Part shown: in pieces, positions 17,765 through 28,541 of the stretch
How positions within the stretch are numbered: the first letter of the stretch is position 1
How the letters are laid out: each line of letters starts with the position of its first letter
From: Hyphomicrobium album
GTDB taxonomy: Bacteria; Pseudomonadota; Alphaproteobacteria; Rhizobiales; Hyphomicrobiaceae
NCBI RefSeq assembly: GCF_009708035.1
Contig: NZ_WMBQ01000001.1
Coordinates: 806,001 to 870,000, forward strand
Direction of reading: 5' to 3'
Length of the DNA: 64,000 nucleotides
Notes under the pieces: model-generated
Databases searched by the model: none
Seen by the model: only the letters and a program-made list of their open reading frames with translations
Told to the model about the DNA's origin: nothing
Program-made: the position numbers and the translations under genes

Positions 17765-18043
17765 ATGGGAGGCCGCATCGTCGCTTCAGACAAGGTTCTG
17801 ATGACGGTTGAACTCGCTTCACCCACGCTCGCCAACGCGGCGAAGTCGCTTGGCGTGAAAATCGGAGCGATCGACAAGGACTTCGGCATTGTCCCCATCG
17901 ATCCTGATCGGCACCTCTACTCGATCAAGGTGTCTCCCGAGGCTGTACCCAGTATGGCGGCGGACGCGCAGTATAGAGGACCGTTCTCAAATCCACGGAT
18001 TGGCACCTACGGGCCGCCGAAGAGTGGCATCGTCCGGAAGTAG
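17765..18043 (+). CDS. Small partner of the subtilase, possible propeptide-like inhibitor
   Basis: 92 residues, no signal peptide. Start: ATG with GAGAGG 9 bases upstream and only 14 bp after the protease stop, so the two form an operon. Its C-terminal half, with LYSIKVSPEAVPSM leading to SNPRIGTYG, lines up by eye with the end of the protease pro-region (FVIRATVPRSEIASL leading to SDPKIAPF). I therefore infer an I9-like fold that could bind the active site as a separate inhibitor or chaperone. This is inference from a weak similarity; it may be an unrelated small protein. The following 313 bases (18044-18356) hold only the right-hand repeat flank. Confidence 0.7.
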   Translation: MGGRIVASDKVLMTVELASPTLANAAKSLGVKIGAIDKDFGIVPIDPDRHLYSIKVSPEAVPSMAADAQYRGPFSNPRIGTYGPPKSGIVRK

Positions 18044-18144
18044 CTGAGCGCCTGCGCAATCGCGGCCTCCTGTAACGGTTGAGCCATCACCGTGGGTGAA
18101 ACCCACAAGACAACCCACGTTCGCGGGTGGAGAACTGGTTTCCT

Positions 18145-18161
18145 CGGCCTTTTTTCGTGCG
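18145..18161. repeat. 17-bp direct repeat, right flank of the protease cassette
   Basis: CGGCCTTTTTTCGTGCG matches the left copy at 16322-16338 in 16 of 17 positions. The preceding bases no longer form a good stem, so this looks like a terminator remnant or an insertion-site duplication. Confidence 0.5.
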
Positions 18162-18356
18162 GTTCGCGCGCTCGCTGTTGGTAAACGAAGCCAGCGCGGT
18201 ACCACTATTTCCCAGCGTCGCCCGATCAAAAGGCTAACTGGCTCGGTTGCGACCTGATTGCCATTCATAAACGACCGAAGCCGACTCTTCGTACAGGGCC
18301 ATCAATCGGGTTTCCCGGCGTCGGCGCAGCATGCTCTTTCCATAAGGCGCGCGCCT

Positions 18357-18557
18357 ATGCCCCGCTACTTCTTCAACGTGCACTTTGATCATCACATTGC
18401 ACGCGACCCTGTAGGCGTTGAGGTCGCTGACTTGGCTGAAGCTGTCATCCAAGCACAGAAGGCGCGCACCGAGATCATGCATGAGGACGACCTCGTCCAA
18501 CTCTGGCTTGAAATCGTTGATGAGCGCGGGCTGGTCTTAGCAAGGGTCGGCCGCTGA
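18357..18557 (+). CDS. DUF6894-type small protein
   Basis: 66 residues, beginning MPRYFFNVHFDHHIARDPVG and ending in WLEIVDERGLVLARV. This matches the widespread DUF6894 group of Hyphomicrobiales, short proteins with a conserved PRYFF start and a beta-strand end. Their function is unknown. The start was chosen on that conserved N terminus; the ribosome-binding site is weak (AAGGC). Confidence 0.72.
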   Translation: MPRYFFNVHFDHHIARDPVGVEVADLAEAVIQAQKARTEIMHEDDLVQLWLEIVDERGLVLARVGR

Positions 18558-18744
18558 ACCTGCAAAACTTTCAGTCTACGGAATGATTAACTTTCGGGCT
18601 GATTGGACCGCGCGTCGTTAGCGGATGACACGCTCTCGATGCTGAGCTAGGTTGTGAGCTTCGACGCTTAACTTACTGTTTTGTAAGCTGCGAACCAATT
18701 CAGCGCAGACTAGATTTTTTTTGAACGTTGCGACACGGGTCAGC

Positions 18745-19071
18745 ATGTCTGGTGAAGACGCCATCAAGCTGGAAGGCGGTGACGTCCACCTCACTGGTGG
18801 CGGGGATTCTACTATTGTGGCCAATGAGCTCGTCGACGAGACGAACCGCGCCACGAGTGAGTTGGTGGACCTCGTGACCGAGGCGACCTGGAACGAAGCT
18901 CTGAGTCAGCTTGGCGGATTACCAAGCAACCCCTTACCCCTTTGGATGTTGCTCGCCACGCGCATACTGCGCGCGGTCGCCGATGGGGAGCGCGATCCGC
19001 AACGCCTCGAGCGCTTCGCTTTGGAGGGACTCAACGACTCCGAGGGCTTCGGCAAAGGGCGCCGTCCTTGA
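18745..19071 (+). CDS. Hypothetical protein with a VADGERDPQRL motif
   Basis: 108 residues, soluble, acidic N terminus. The C-terminal part, ATRILRAVADGERDPQRLERFAL, resembles the segment MEAVARGERDPAALRMVAL in the gene at 40583-40858, so the two share a short helical module. A TTG eight codons upstream is an alternative start. The gene follows a low-GC stretch. Function unknown. The 275 bases after it (19072-19346) show no convincing gene. Confidence 0.55.
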   Translation: MSGEDAIKLEGGDVHLTGGGDSTIVANELVDETNRATSELVDLVTEATWNEALSQLGGLPSNPLPLWMLLATRILRAVADGERDPQRLERFALEGLNDSEGFGKGRRP

Positions 19072-19346
19072 CGCCGTCTACGAGTGGCGACGCCTGCAGA
19101 TCGGTTTCGAAGACGTCTTCGGTGGCATTCGACGCGTGGTTGGTCGCAGCATCATTTTCTTGGGGTGCGCTTCGCTAACGGCAGGGCTCCCAAGTCTCAG
19201 CTGATCCGGTCAGATACCCGGTTGGTCATCCGCCCGACCGTGCCTCGCGTAGGGTTAAGCTCCGCGCCTTCCACGTCGTAATTCTTCTTGGTACGGGGTT
19301 TGCACATCAGAGCCCGACGGGGTGTCACTGAGTGCGAGGTCCCAAT

Positions 19347-20108
19347 ATGGATCTGCCGACCAAGCCCTGGTTGTGCGATGATCGCGTTGTCGTCATCGCC
19401 CGGCAAACGATGACACGCGAATTTTGGGCCCGCGTTTTCAAGGAAGAGCGAGGCATATCCCCGGAGTGCTTCGCCGCCCTGGATGAATGGGTGGACGGCG
19501 GATGCCTTCCCAACCCCAGCATCGTCGTTTTGTACCAAAGCGGGATAGTGAAGACGGACGCGTTGGCCGAAGTGGAACGACTCTCGGCTCAGGCTGCCGG
19601 CAGTCCCGTCGTGGTCGTTTCCGACAACGAAGATCCAGCTGTCATTGTCCAGATGCTCGCCCAGAAGGTTCGTGGCTACGTCCCGACAAGCTTCTCGCTG
19701 TCCACGGCCATGCAGGCCATGGATCTCGTTCGTGCAGGTGGCACCTTTGTTCCGGCGAGCAGTTTGATCGCCGCTCATCACGCACCGGAGGAGGCACAGA
19801 CTTGCGCGCCAAAATCCAACGGCCTGTTCACGACGCGCCAGGCCGCGGTGATCGATGCTCTGCGGCGAGGGAAACCGAATAAGATCATCGCCTACGAGCT
19901 CAAGATGCGCGAGAGCACCGTAAAGGTCCACGTCCGCAACATCATGAAGAAGCTCCACGCCACCAACCGCACGCAGGTGGCCTATCTGGCAACCCAGCTG
20001 CTCGAGGACAGTGGCGGCAAGGGACTTAATGGAGGCAACCGAGAGGTTTCGATGCCTGACACAGCGCGCGGCGGGCACCTCAAGCTCGTCTGCAACGAGG
20101 TCGAGTAG
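19347..20108 (+). CDS. LuxR-family (NarL-type) transcriptional regulator
   Basis: 253 residues. A receiver-like N-terminal domain (about residues 15-140, with VVVIARQ, IVVLYQSG and PVVVVSDNED strands) lacks an obvious phospho-acceptor arrangement. A NarL/LuxR helix-turn-helix follows (about residues 160-220) with LFTTRQAAVIDALRRGKPNK and STVKVHVRNIMKKLHATNRT. The start is an ATG with GAGGT 8 bases upstream. It is an orphan: no histidine kinase or autoinducer synthase is adjacent. It probably acts as an atypical, phosphorylation-independent regulator. Targets are unknown. Confidence 0.85.
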   Translation: MDLPTKPWLCDDRVVVIARQTMTREFWARVFKEERGISPECFAALDEWVDGGCLPNPSIVVLYQSGIVKTDALAEVERLSAQAAGSPVVVVSDNEDPAVIVQMLAQKVRGYVPTSFSLSTAMQAMDLVRAGGTFVPASSLIAAHHAPEEAQTCAPKSNGLFTTRQAAVIDALRRGKPNKIIAYELKMRESTVKVHVRNIMKKLHATNRTQVAYLATQLLEDSGGKGLNGGNREVSMPDTARGGHLKLVCNEVE

Positions 20109-20376
20109 CGGCGGGGCAAACCGGCACGCAACTCGGTCAGTGGTTCGACCGACGCGGTATCTTCGCTTAGGGACGAAAGCGGACGGCGTGGTCGACTGTG
20201 GGTGACGCCCTACGGGTCAGGACCGGACGATCTTCGCTAGCCGTCAACAGGCCATGAAGCGGCGCGACAGTTGCGGCGCTTCCGGACGGCCGCTTCTCTC
20301 ACTATCTATAGACGGCCCGGATCACCCCGTTCCCCCGTAGATTTGCCGCCCCAAACGGCGTCGGTTAGACACACCC

Positions 20377-23361
<2,985 letters not shown>

Positions 23362-23378
23362 ACAAACCGGAGGGACAC

Positions 23379-23759
23379 ATGACGGGGCTTGCAGCAAGGT
23401 TCTTCGGCAGCGCGGTCGTCTACGCCGTGCTCGGCATGACGCTGGGATTGGTCATGGGCATCACAAAGGACCATGCGCAGATGCCGACGCACGCGCATCT
23501 GCTGGTCATCGGCTGGGTCAGCTTCGCGCTGTTTGGATTGTTCTACCACCAGTTTCCGCTGGCGGCCGAAGGCTGGCTCGCTAGGGCGCATTTCTGGCTG
23601 GCGCAAGTGAGCTTCGCCGCGCTCATCGTCGGCCTGTTCCTGATTTTTGGCGGCCAATCCGGTGCCGACCCCATCGCAGCCGTCTCCTCCATCGGGCTGC
23701 TCGTGTCGATGATCCTGTTCGGCGCCATCGCCTGGCCGATTGTCATGGGCCAGCGATAG
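23379..23759 (+). CDS. Four-helix membrane protein, possible heme-copper-oxidase-like
   Basis: 126 residues with four membrane helices. Histidines occur in KDHAQMPTHAHLLVIGW and LFYHQFP, a layout reminiscent of the small cytochrome oxidase subunit I-like proteins that bind heme. It starts 17 bp after uvrA, with GGAGGG before the ATG. It is followed by a broken second copy of the uvrA 3' end, so it sits exactly between the two uvrA tails and may have arrived in the same rearrangement. Heme binding is a guess. Confidence 0.7.
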   Translation: MTGLAARFFGSAVVYAVLGMTLGLVMGITKDHAQMPTHAHLLVIGWVSFALFGLFYHQFPLAAEGWLARAHFWLAQVSFAALIVGLFLIFGGQSGADPIAAVSSIGLLVSMILFGAIAWPIVMGQR

Positions 23760-23783
23760 CGCCCGCGCTCCGGTCGTGCCGAA

Positions 23784-23891
23784 GGCACGCCCGAGGACGT
23801 CGCCGCGACGAAGGAGAGCTACACGGGGCAATACCTCCGCGATCTCCTCGGCCGCCGTGCCAAATCCGGCAAGCGCCAGGCGGCGGAGTAA
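23784..23891 (+). pseudogene. Displaced second copy of the uvrA 3' end
   Basis: The 108 bp encode [17 protein letters not shown]...GKRQAAE and the stop codon, in frame. This is the last 45 codons of uvrA minus the 9-10 codon insert [10 protein letters not shown]. Differences from the intact tail (23226-23361) are mostly synonymous (tat/tac, cag/caa, ttg/ctc, ctt/ctc), so the copy diverged while under protein-level selection. It has no start and is fused at its left end to a GTCGTGCCGAAGGC repeat unit. Confidence 0.85.
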
Positions 23892-23930
23892 CGCCGTTCC
23901 ACGCCTGATGGCATGTGCTATGGTCGCAGC

Positions 23931-24137
23931 ATGAACCTGACCCTTGAGACCGAGCAGGAAGTCGACGGCCGCTGGATCGCCGAGGTTCCCCAGCTCCCCG
24001 GCGTCCTCGCCTATGGCGCCACGCGCGATGAGGCCATGGCCAAGGCTGAAGTGCTCGCGCTGCGCGTCCTTGCCGAGCAGCTTGAGCATGGTGAGGCTCG
24101 CCCCGTGGGGCTTTCAATCTCGGTCGCGGCAGAGTGA
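23931..24137 (+). CDS. hicB: HicB-family antitoxin
   Basis: 68 residues with the HicB partial RNase H-like fold: LTLETEQEVDGRWIAEVPQLPG at the N terminus and YGATRDEAMAKAEVLALRVL after it. HicB neutralises the HicA toxin and usually represses the operon. This short form has no obvious C-terminal DNA-binding domain. The start is the ATG of MNLTL. Its stop overlaps the start of hicA by four bases (GTGA). The antitoxin-first order is common. Confidence 0.85.
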   Translation: MNLTLETEQEVDGRWIAEVPQLPGVLAYGATRDEAMAKAEVLALRVLAEQLEHGEARPVGLSISVAAE

Positions 24138-24346
24138 GCCGGTTTCCGGCCGCGAAAGCGCGCCGGGTGCTGGCGGCACTACTGCGAACCGGGTGGAATC
24201 TCAAGCGGCAGTCCGGATCGCACCGCACCCTTGGCAAGGACGGGCATCCCGATTTTGTCTTTGCCTTTCACGACGACGAAGAGCTCGGCCCTGTCATGCT
24301 GTCGCGGATTGCCAAGCGCACCGGTCTCAAGCCTGAAGATCTGTGA
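24134..24346 (+). CDS. hicA: HicA-family mRNA interferase toxin
   Basis: 70 residues with the double-stranded RNA-binding-like HicA fold. The catalytic histidine is in RQSGSHRTLGKDG, preceded by KARRVLAALLRTGWNLKRQ; the C terminus is MLSRIAKRTGLKPEDL. HicA cleaves mRNA when free of HicB. It starts at GTG, overlapping hicB. It lies just after the uvrA-tail duplication, a typical accessory location. All expected motif residues are present, so it may be active. Confidence 0.87.
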   Translation: MSRFPAAKARRVLAALLRTGWNLKRQSGSHRTLGKDGHPDFVFAFHDDEELGPVMLSRIAKRTGLKPEDL

Positions 24347-24392
24347 GGCCCCGCGGAAAGGCTTCGGGGGCAAGAGGTCGAGAGTAGCGACG

Positions 24393-24722
24393 ATGCCCAG
24401 CGCGACCTATACGCTCATCCGCAAAGCCATCCTCGCCGAGCGACAGGTCACCTGCCATTACAACGGCCACTACCGCGAGCTGTGCCCGCACATCCTCGGC
24501 CATACGAACGGTGAGGAAAAGCTGCTCGCTTTCCAGTTCGGTGGTGAGAGCAGCAAGCCGTTGCCGCGGGGCGGAGAGTGGCGCTGCCTTCTTGTTGCCG
24601 GCATGCGCGATGTCGAGACGCGCGGAGGGCCGTGGCATGCGGGCAGCTCGCATCGCACGACGCAACGCTGCGTGGCGGACATCGATCTCGACATAAATAT
24701 CCATGTCCGCCGCCTCAGGTGA
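24393..24722 (+). CDS. WYL-like stand-alone domain protein (hypothetical)
   Basis: 109 residues, no signal peptide. The pattern ILAERQVTCHYNGHYRELCPHILG, then KLLAFQFGG and WRCLLVAGM, recalls the beta-barrel core of WYL domains (R-x-V-x-x-x-Y, then a strand with P-H/Y), but no DNA-binding domain is attached. It follows hicA by 46 bp on the same strand. The start is the ATG after a weak GAG-rich site. WYL-like assignment is an inference from the motif only. Confidence 0.6.
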   Translation: MPSATYTLIRKAILAERQVTCHYNGHYRELCPHILGHTNGEEKLLAFQFGGESSKPLPRGGEWRCLLVAGMRDVETRGGPWHAGSSHRTTQRCVADIDLDINIHVRRLR

Positions 24723-24798
24723 CGACCGTCCGAACACGTCGATCAAGACGATCACGCCCATCCTCCCCACGGCTCGCCGTGCAGGATTTCGCGCCCCA

Positions 24799-25812
24799 TC
24801 AAGGAGTCGGCGGTGGCGGGGAAGGCGGCGCCTGCTCCGCTGCGTCACGGGCCTTTCTCTCTCGCTCGATGTCTTCGGCCGCCTTCGCGGCAGCCGCATC
24901 GGAGTCCTCTTTGGCGGATTTGAGCCGCGCCAGTTGGTCGTTCGCCGCCTTGAGGCTCCGTTCGGCGTCGTCTTTCGCAGTTGTGAGAGCGGCCAACGCG
25001 TCGCCGAGCGCCTTCAACCGATCCTCCGCGGACTTTCTGGCACTCTCCGAGGAGGCAAGCTGCTCCTTCATCTTCTCCACGGACAGCTCCGCCGCGACCT
25101 TCGCCTTCTGGGTTAGGGCCAATTGGGCGTTGATTTCGGCGAGCGAGCGAGCGCTTGCCGCTTGGCCATTACGGGCCTCCACCAATTGGGCGCGCACTTC
25201 GGCAATCGACTGCTCGACGGCGAGCTTCGCTTTCTCGGCTTGCGCCGCGCGGTCACGCGTTGTCCTGGTGTCGTCCTCGATTGCAGCCCGGACGGCGTGC
25301 GCCGACTGCAAAGCGTGTTGCAGGTTCCGGTTCGCCGTGTACGTCCAAACTGCGACGGCGAGCCCGGCCAGCGCCACGACGACAAGCAGGGGGTCGAGAC
25401 GCGAGCGCTTCATTCGTGCATCCGCGCCGGCGTTCTGAATTTTCAGGGCGCGCACGACTTGCGCGCGCCAGCGCAGACGCTCGATGCCGTAGACCGGAAG
25501 GGCGTTGGAAAAGCCGATCAACCCGCTGGATGCCGAGGACGGATCGAACCCCATGCCGCGAATGGAGAGCTTGGCGATTCCGCTACGGGCGAAACCCGAC
25601 ATGCGCGTCCCGAGCTCGTGGAAGACGTGCTTCGCCTCCTCCAGCACGGCCGCGGTCTCGGCCTGCGCCGGGGCGACCACGGTCGCGAGATCCTGGAGCC
25701 GCGTCCGCACCTCCTCGCGCAGTTTGAGAAACCGGCGCAGGCGGCCGGCGCTCGCCAAAACCGCGATCAGCGCCAACGCGGCGATCGCAAGTCCGGTCCA
25801 AACCAAAATCAC
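24799..25812 (-). CDS. Two-helix membrane protein with a long coiled coil
   Basis: 337 residues. The first membrane helix is at residues 1-22 and a second near residue 150 (LDPLLVVVALAGLAVAVWTY). An uninterrupted, Ala/Glu/Lys-rich coiled coil of about 150 residues follows, with a proline-rich end (PPSPPPPTP). The N-terminal cytosolic stretch has VFHELGTRMSGFARSG. It may be an envelope-spanning scaffold. It starts at GTG with GGGGGA upstream. It has no recognised family and no operon partner. The 236 bases after its start (25813-26048) show no gene. Confidence 0.72.
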   Translation of the reverse strand: MILVWTGLAIAALALIAVLASAGRLRRFLKLREEVRTRLQDLATVVAPAQAETAAVLEEAKHVFHELGTRMSGFARSGIAKLSIRGMGFDPSSASSGLIGFSNALPVYGIERLRWRAQVVRALKIQNAGADARMKRSRLDPLLVVVALAGLAVAVWTYTANRNLQHALQSAHAVRAAIEDDTRTTRDRAAQAEKAKLAVEQSIAEVRAQLVEARNGQAASARSLAEINAQLALTQKAKVAAELSVEKMKEQLASSESARKSAEDRLKALGDALAALTTAKDDAERSLKAANDQLARLKSAKEDSDAAAAKAAEDIERERKARDAAEQAPPSPPPPTP

Positions 25813-26048
25813 AACTATGTCCCCCTGTCCTCGCGTTCCAGTTGCTCAGCGCTTGCCGCGGCCCGGACCCCGTCCCGGGAGCCACTGCCAATGCCTCACG
25901 TTTGCGCCAAACGCGTGGCTGGCCACCCGCCCCGCCGCCGCAGAACGCCGGTCCCCGGAAACCCCGCGGTAAGAGAAGTAAAGGCGACCGTCCAAAATTC
26001 CGGATCGGCTTACGCCTGGAATTAAGCTCCGCCGGCTAGCCTGGGGGC

Positions 26049-26450
26049 ATGGAGCACCTGGCAAACATCGATCCCTGGATCGCCCTCGGCGTCGTCGCCG
26101 CGACGGCGCTCACCGACGCCGTGTGCGTGCTGTTCACGGCTTCGATCATCCACCGCAAGGATCTCGCCGCCGCGAACTGGAGCGCCATGTCGTACATGCT
26201 CTCCGCGTTCGCGGTCATCAGCTTCACCAACAACTGGATCTACGTGGTGTTTGCCGCGCTCGGCTCATGGATCGGCGCATATGCCACGATGAAGTACCTG
26301 CACAGGCCGGTCGAACGTGCCGACCAGGGCCATGCAGCGGGAGCGATGGGCGACGCCGGCGTCGAACCGCCGAGCGATCTCGTCGCGGCGCGCAGCTGCC
26401 AGCCCTTGCCTCTCTCGACCGTCCCGTCCGGCCAGCGCCTCGCCGCGTAG
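26049..26450 (+). CDS. Small three-helix membrane protein
   Basis: 133 residues with membrane segments at about 10-30 (IALGVVAATALTDAVCVLFT), 45-60 and 65-80 (WIYVVFAALGSWIGAYATM). A hydrophilic C-terminal tail of about 45 residues follows. An aspartate (LTDAV) and an Asn-Asn-Trp motif lie within or near the membrane. The family is common in Hyphomicrobiales but uncharacterised as far as I know. It converges with the next gene, with one base between the stop codons. Confidence 0.68.
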   Translation: MEHLANIDPWIALGVVAATALTDAVCVLFTASIIHRKDLAAANWSAMSYMLSAFAVISFTNNWIYVVFAALGSWIGAYATMKYLHRPVERADQGHAAGAMGDAGVEPPSDLVAARSCQPLPLSTVPSGQRLAA

Positions 26451-26451
26451 A

Positions 26452-26808
26452 TCAATCGCGGGCGGGCGCGGGTGCCAGTCCCTCCGTCAGGCGCGACAGC
26501 GCATAGATGATGGCGCCGAAGGCGATTAAAAACGCGATCAGGGCGTAGGCGATGAACCAGCCGAGCGGGATCGTCATACCCATCCACGCCTCCAAGGTTC
26601 GCGGCAGAACCACCGCGAGCACGATGGCGCCCACCAGCGCGATGAGAGCGAGGCGCCGCACGCCGGACCGCACGCTCGCCTCGCGCGCGGCCGGCACGAG
26701 ATAGCCGCGGGCCCCCGCGCCATTGGGATAGAAGACCGTCTCGCCGCGCGCGTTGGTGCGGAACAGCTGGTTCACGAACAACGCGTCGAAAATGCTCGTC
26801 ACGCTCAT
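26452..26808 (-). CDS. Small membrane protein, two helices
   Basis: 118 residues. The N-terminal part (MSVTSIFDALFVNQLFRTNA, then GETVFYPNG) is cytosolic. Two membrane helices follow at about residues 55-75 (LALIALVGAIVLAVVLP) and 85-105. The start is the ATG after GGGAG. The pattern FRTNARGETVFYPNGxxxRGYLVP is seen in many small alphaproteobacterial membrane proteins of unknown role. It is convergent with 26049-26450. Confidence 0.7.
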   Translation of the reverse strand: MSVTSIFDALFVNQLFRTNARGETVFYPNGAGARGYLVPAAREASVRSGVRRLALIALVGAIVLAVVLPRTLEAWMGMTIPLGWFIAYALIAFLIAFGAIIYALSRLTEGLAPAPARD

Positions 26809-26969
26809 GGCTGGTCTCCCGACCTCCGTCGCCCGCCCGGCACGATAGCGGTTGCGGAGCACGCTGTCCTTTCACCCTTGCCGGAGGCGAGCCAAAAGAC
26901 GACGACGCGGTGCGATCCTGTAACCTCCGAGACTGACTCGGCGCCGTTTTCGGCGGGACCGTTTCAGGC

Positions 26970-27521
26970 ATGACGGGAGATATCGAAACCTGGCGCCGCC
27001 GCGGGGAAGCGGCCCGGCTCGCGCACGAGACGGTCAACCGCGCCTTCCGCGAGCACGTGCGCGAACGCGACCCCGATCGCTACACCGCGCTGCTGCAAGA
27101 CTTCTGGACCAAGACCGCCGCTGCCCTGCCCAGCACCGACGCGGCCTTCATGCCGGGTCTTGCCAACGGCCACGTCCGCTTCGTCGAGACGGGCATCGCC
27201 TTTCTCGAAGCCGACCCCTGGTTCTTCCGCTCGGGCTACGAGAAGCAGAAGATCATCCGCCACCTCAAGCGGGCGCCGCTTACCCAGGCGCAGCGCCAGC
27301 GGCTCGCGCGCGTCGTGCTGGCGGCCATCGACGGCCATGCCGCAGGCGTGCCAGAGAACCGCGACCGCGTGGAGTTCCGCCACTTCGGCCGCCTCGCCTG
27401 CGCGATCTGGTCGGACTTCCTGGACGAGGAGGTCGCCCGGCGCATGCAAAGCCCCGATCCCGGCATCCGCCGCCGCGCCACCTGGGTCGCCGAAGCGGCA
27501 ATATCGGCGGGGAAGGCTTAG
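26970..27521 (+). CDS. Hypothetical alpha-helical protein
   Basis: 183 residues, soluble, rich in Arg and Ala, no signal peptide. It has recognisable stretches such as WRRRGEAARLAHETVNRAF, then FVETGIAFLEADPWFFRSGYEKQ, and a long helix EFRHFGRLACAIWSDFLDEE. Predicted entirely helical. No family recognised. It is divergent from the small membrane protein at 26452-26808, and the gap of about 160 bp contains one copy of the TGCCGGAGGC repeat (26880-26889). Confidence 0.65.
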   Translation: MTGDIETWRRRGEAARLAHETVNRAFREHVRERDPDRYTALLQDFWTKTAAALPSTDAAFMPGLANGHVRFVETGIAFLEADPWFFRSGYEKQKIIRHLKRAPLTQAQRQRLARVVLAAIDGHAAGVPENRDRVEFRHFGRLACAIWSDFLDEEVARRMQSPDPGIRRRATWVAEAAISAGKA

Positions 27522-27565
27522 CGGCGCCGCGGCCCATCCGTTCGTCGTGGCTCCGACCGACAGTG

Positions 27566-28390
27566 CTATTGCCTGCGGAAAGCGAAGCCGCGAATTGTCG
27601 GACCTTCCCCCAGCCCCGCGATCGGCGAAAAGTCGTCTTGGAAGTGGAATTCATCGGTGAGCGACAAGCCGCACCGACACGCCTCGTTCACCAGCTCGTC
27701 GCGGTTCCACACCCACCCGACATTGGCGCCGCCTGGCATCATCTGTTGAACGATAACTGTGCGGCCCTTCAGTACCGGCGCGCGCGAAATGAATAGGGTG
27801 TGTTCGGTGCGCTCGGCCAATAGCCGAAGCCGGCCGCGCCAATCTTCAAGGTATTGCAGCGCGCCGGAGGCGAGCACCACACCGTACGTGGGCGCCAACG
27901 CGCTGTCGCGCGACACGTACCGCACCCACGGGCGCAGCGGGCGCATCGCCTCGCATATCGCGCCGAGCTCCTGAACCGTGTAATCGACGGGGATGCTGGC
28001 GACGCCGCACGCGACGTGACGGTACGCGCCCGTGGCGCCGCCAAAGTCGAGCACGGATAGCCGGTCCCGATCGGCGGATGCGCGCTGGAATACGAGGGCC
28101 GCCGCGAGCAAGTAGGCGCGGTCCACCTCGCGTGAGTACATGGCGGTGAAGTGGGGCGCGGCTTGCCGGTCTTCGAGAGCAACGCGGGAAGCCAGTCCGT
28201 TGAGTGTGTAGGCGCCCCAGGCCTGTGGGCTCTGCGGCCATGCCTCAAGCACGCGCCACGCAGGCGACCTCAGCGCCTGCAACCGGTTCATCGCGTCCCG
28301 CATGGCTTGCCATAGCGGCCTTGCCGACGGCAGGCCCAAGGCCGCGCGTCCACCGGCTCCGACAATTAGTGCGGTCTCGCTTTCGAGCAT
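27566..28390 (-). CDS. Methyltransferase, TIGR04325 family
   Basis: 274 residues. A class I SAM-binding motif, LSVLDFGGATGAYRHVA, lies in the middle, followed by VVLASGALQYLEDW and a C-terminal SPIAGLGEGPTIRGFAFRR. This fits the TIGR04325 group, usually found in surface-polysaccharide gene regions. Here no glycosyltransferases are near. Start: the ATG of MLESET with GAGG 7 bases upstream. The substrate is unknown, perhaps a sugar or lipid intermediate. Confidence 0.78.
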   Translation of the reverse strand: MLESETALIVGAGGRAALGLPSARPLWQAMRDAMNRLQALRSPAWRVLEAWPQSPQAWGAYTLNGLASRVALEDRQAAPHFTAMYSREVDRAYLLAAALVFQRASADRDRLSVLDFGGATGAYRHVACGVASIPVDYTVQELGAICEAMRPLRPWVRYVSRDSALAPTYGVVLASGALQYLEDWRGRLRLLAERTEHTLFISRAPVLKGRTVIVQQMMPGGANVGWVWNRDELVNEACRCGLSLTDEFHFQDDFSPIAGLGEGPTIRGFAFRRQ

Positions 28391-28541
28391 TTGGATCCTC
28401 GGGATGCAACGAGTCGAAGCGAGTGTGGATGCCACCGCGGACAACCTGTCGGGTCAAGACCTGCCCGCGAAATAGGTGTGGAATGTCAACTGTAGCGGCC
28501 CCGCTTCCGGTCGGCCCGCACAGCGGATATAGACTGGCACC

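Noticed and set aside
20330-20348. LexA box before uvrA (GTTC-N7-GATT)
   Set aside because: Second half-site is wrong at two positions; not called as an operator.
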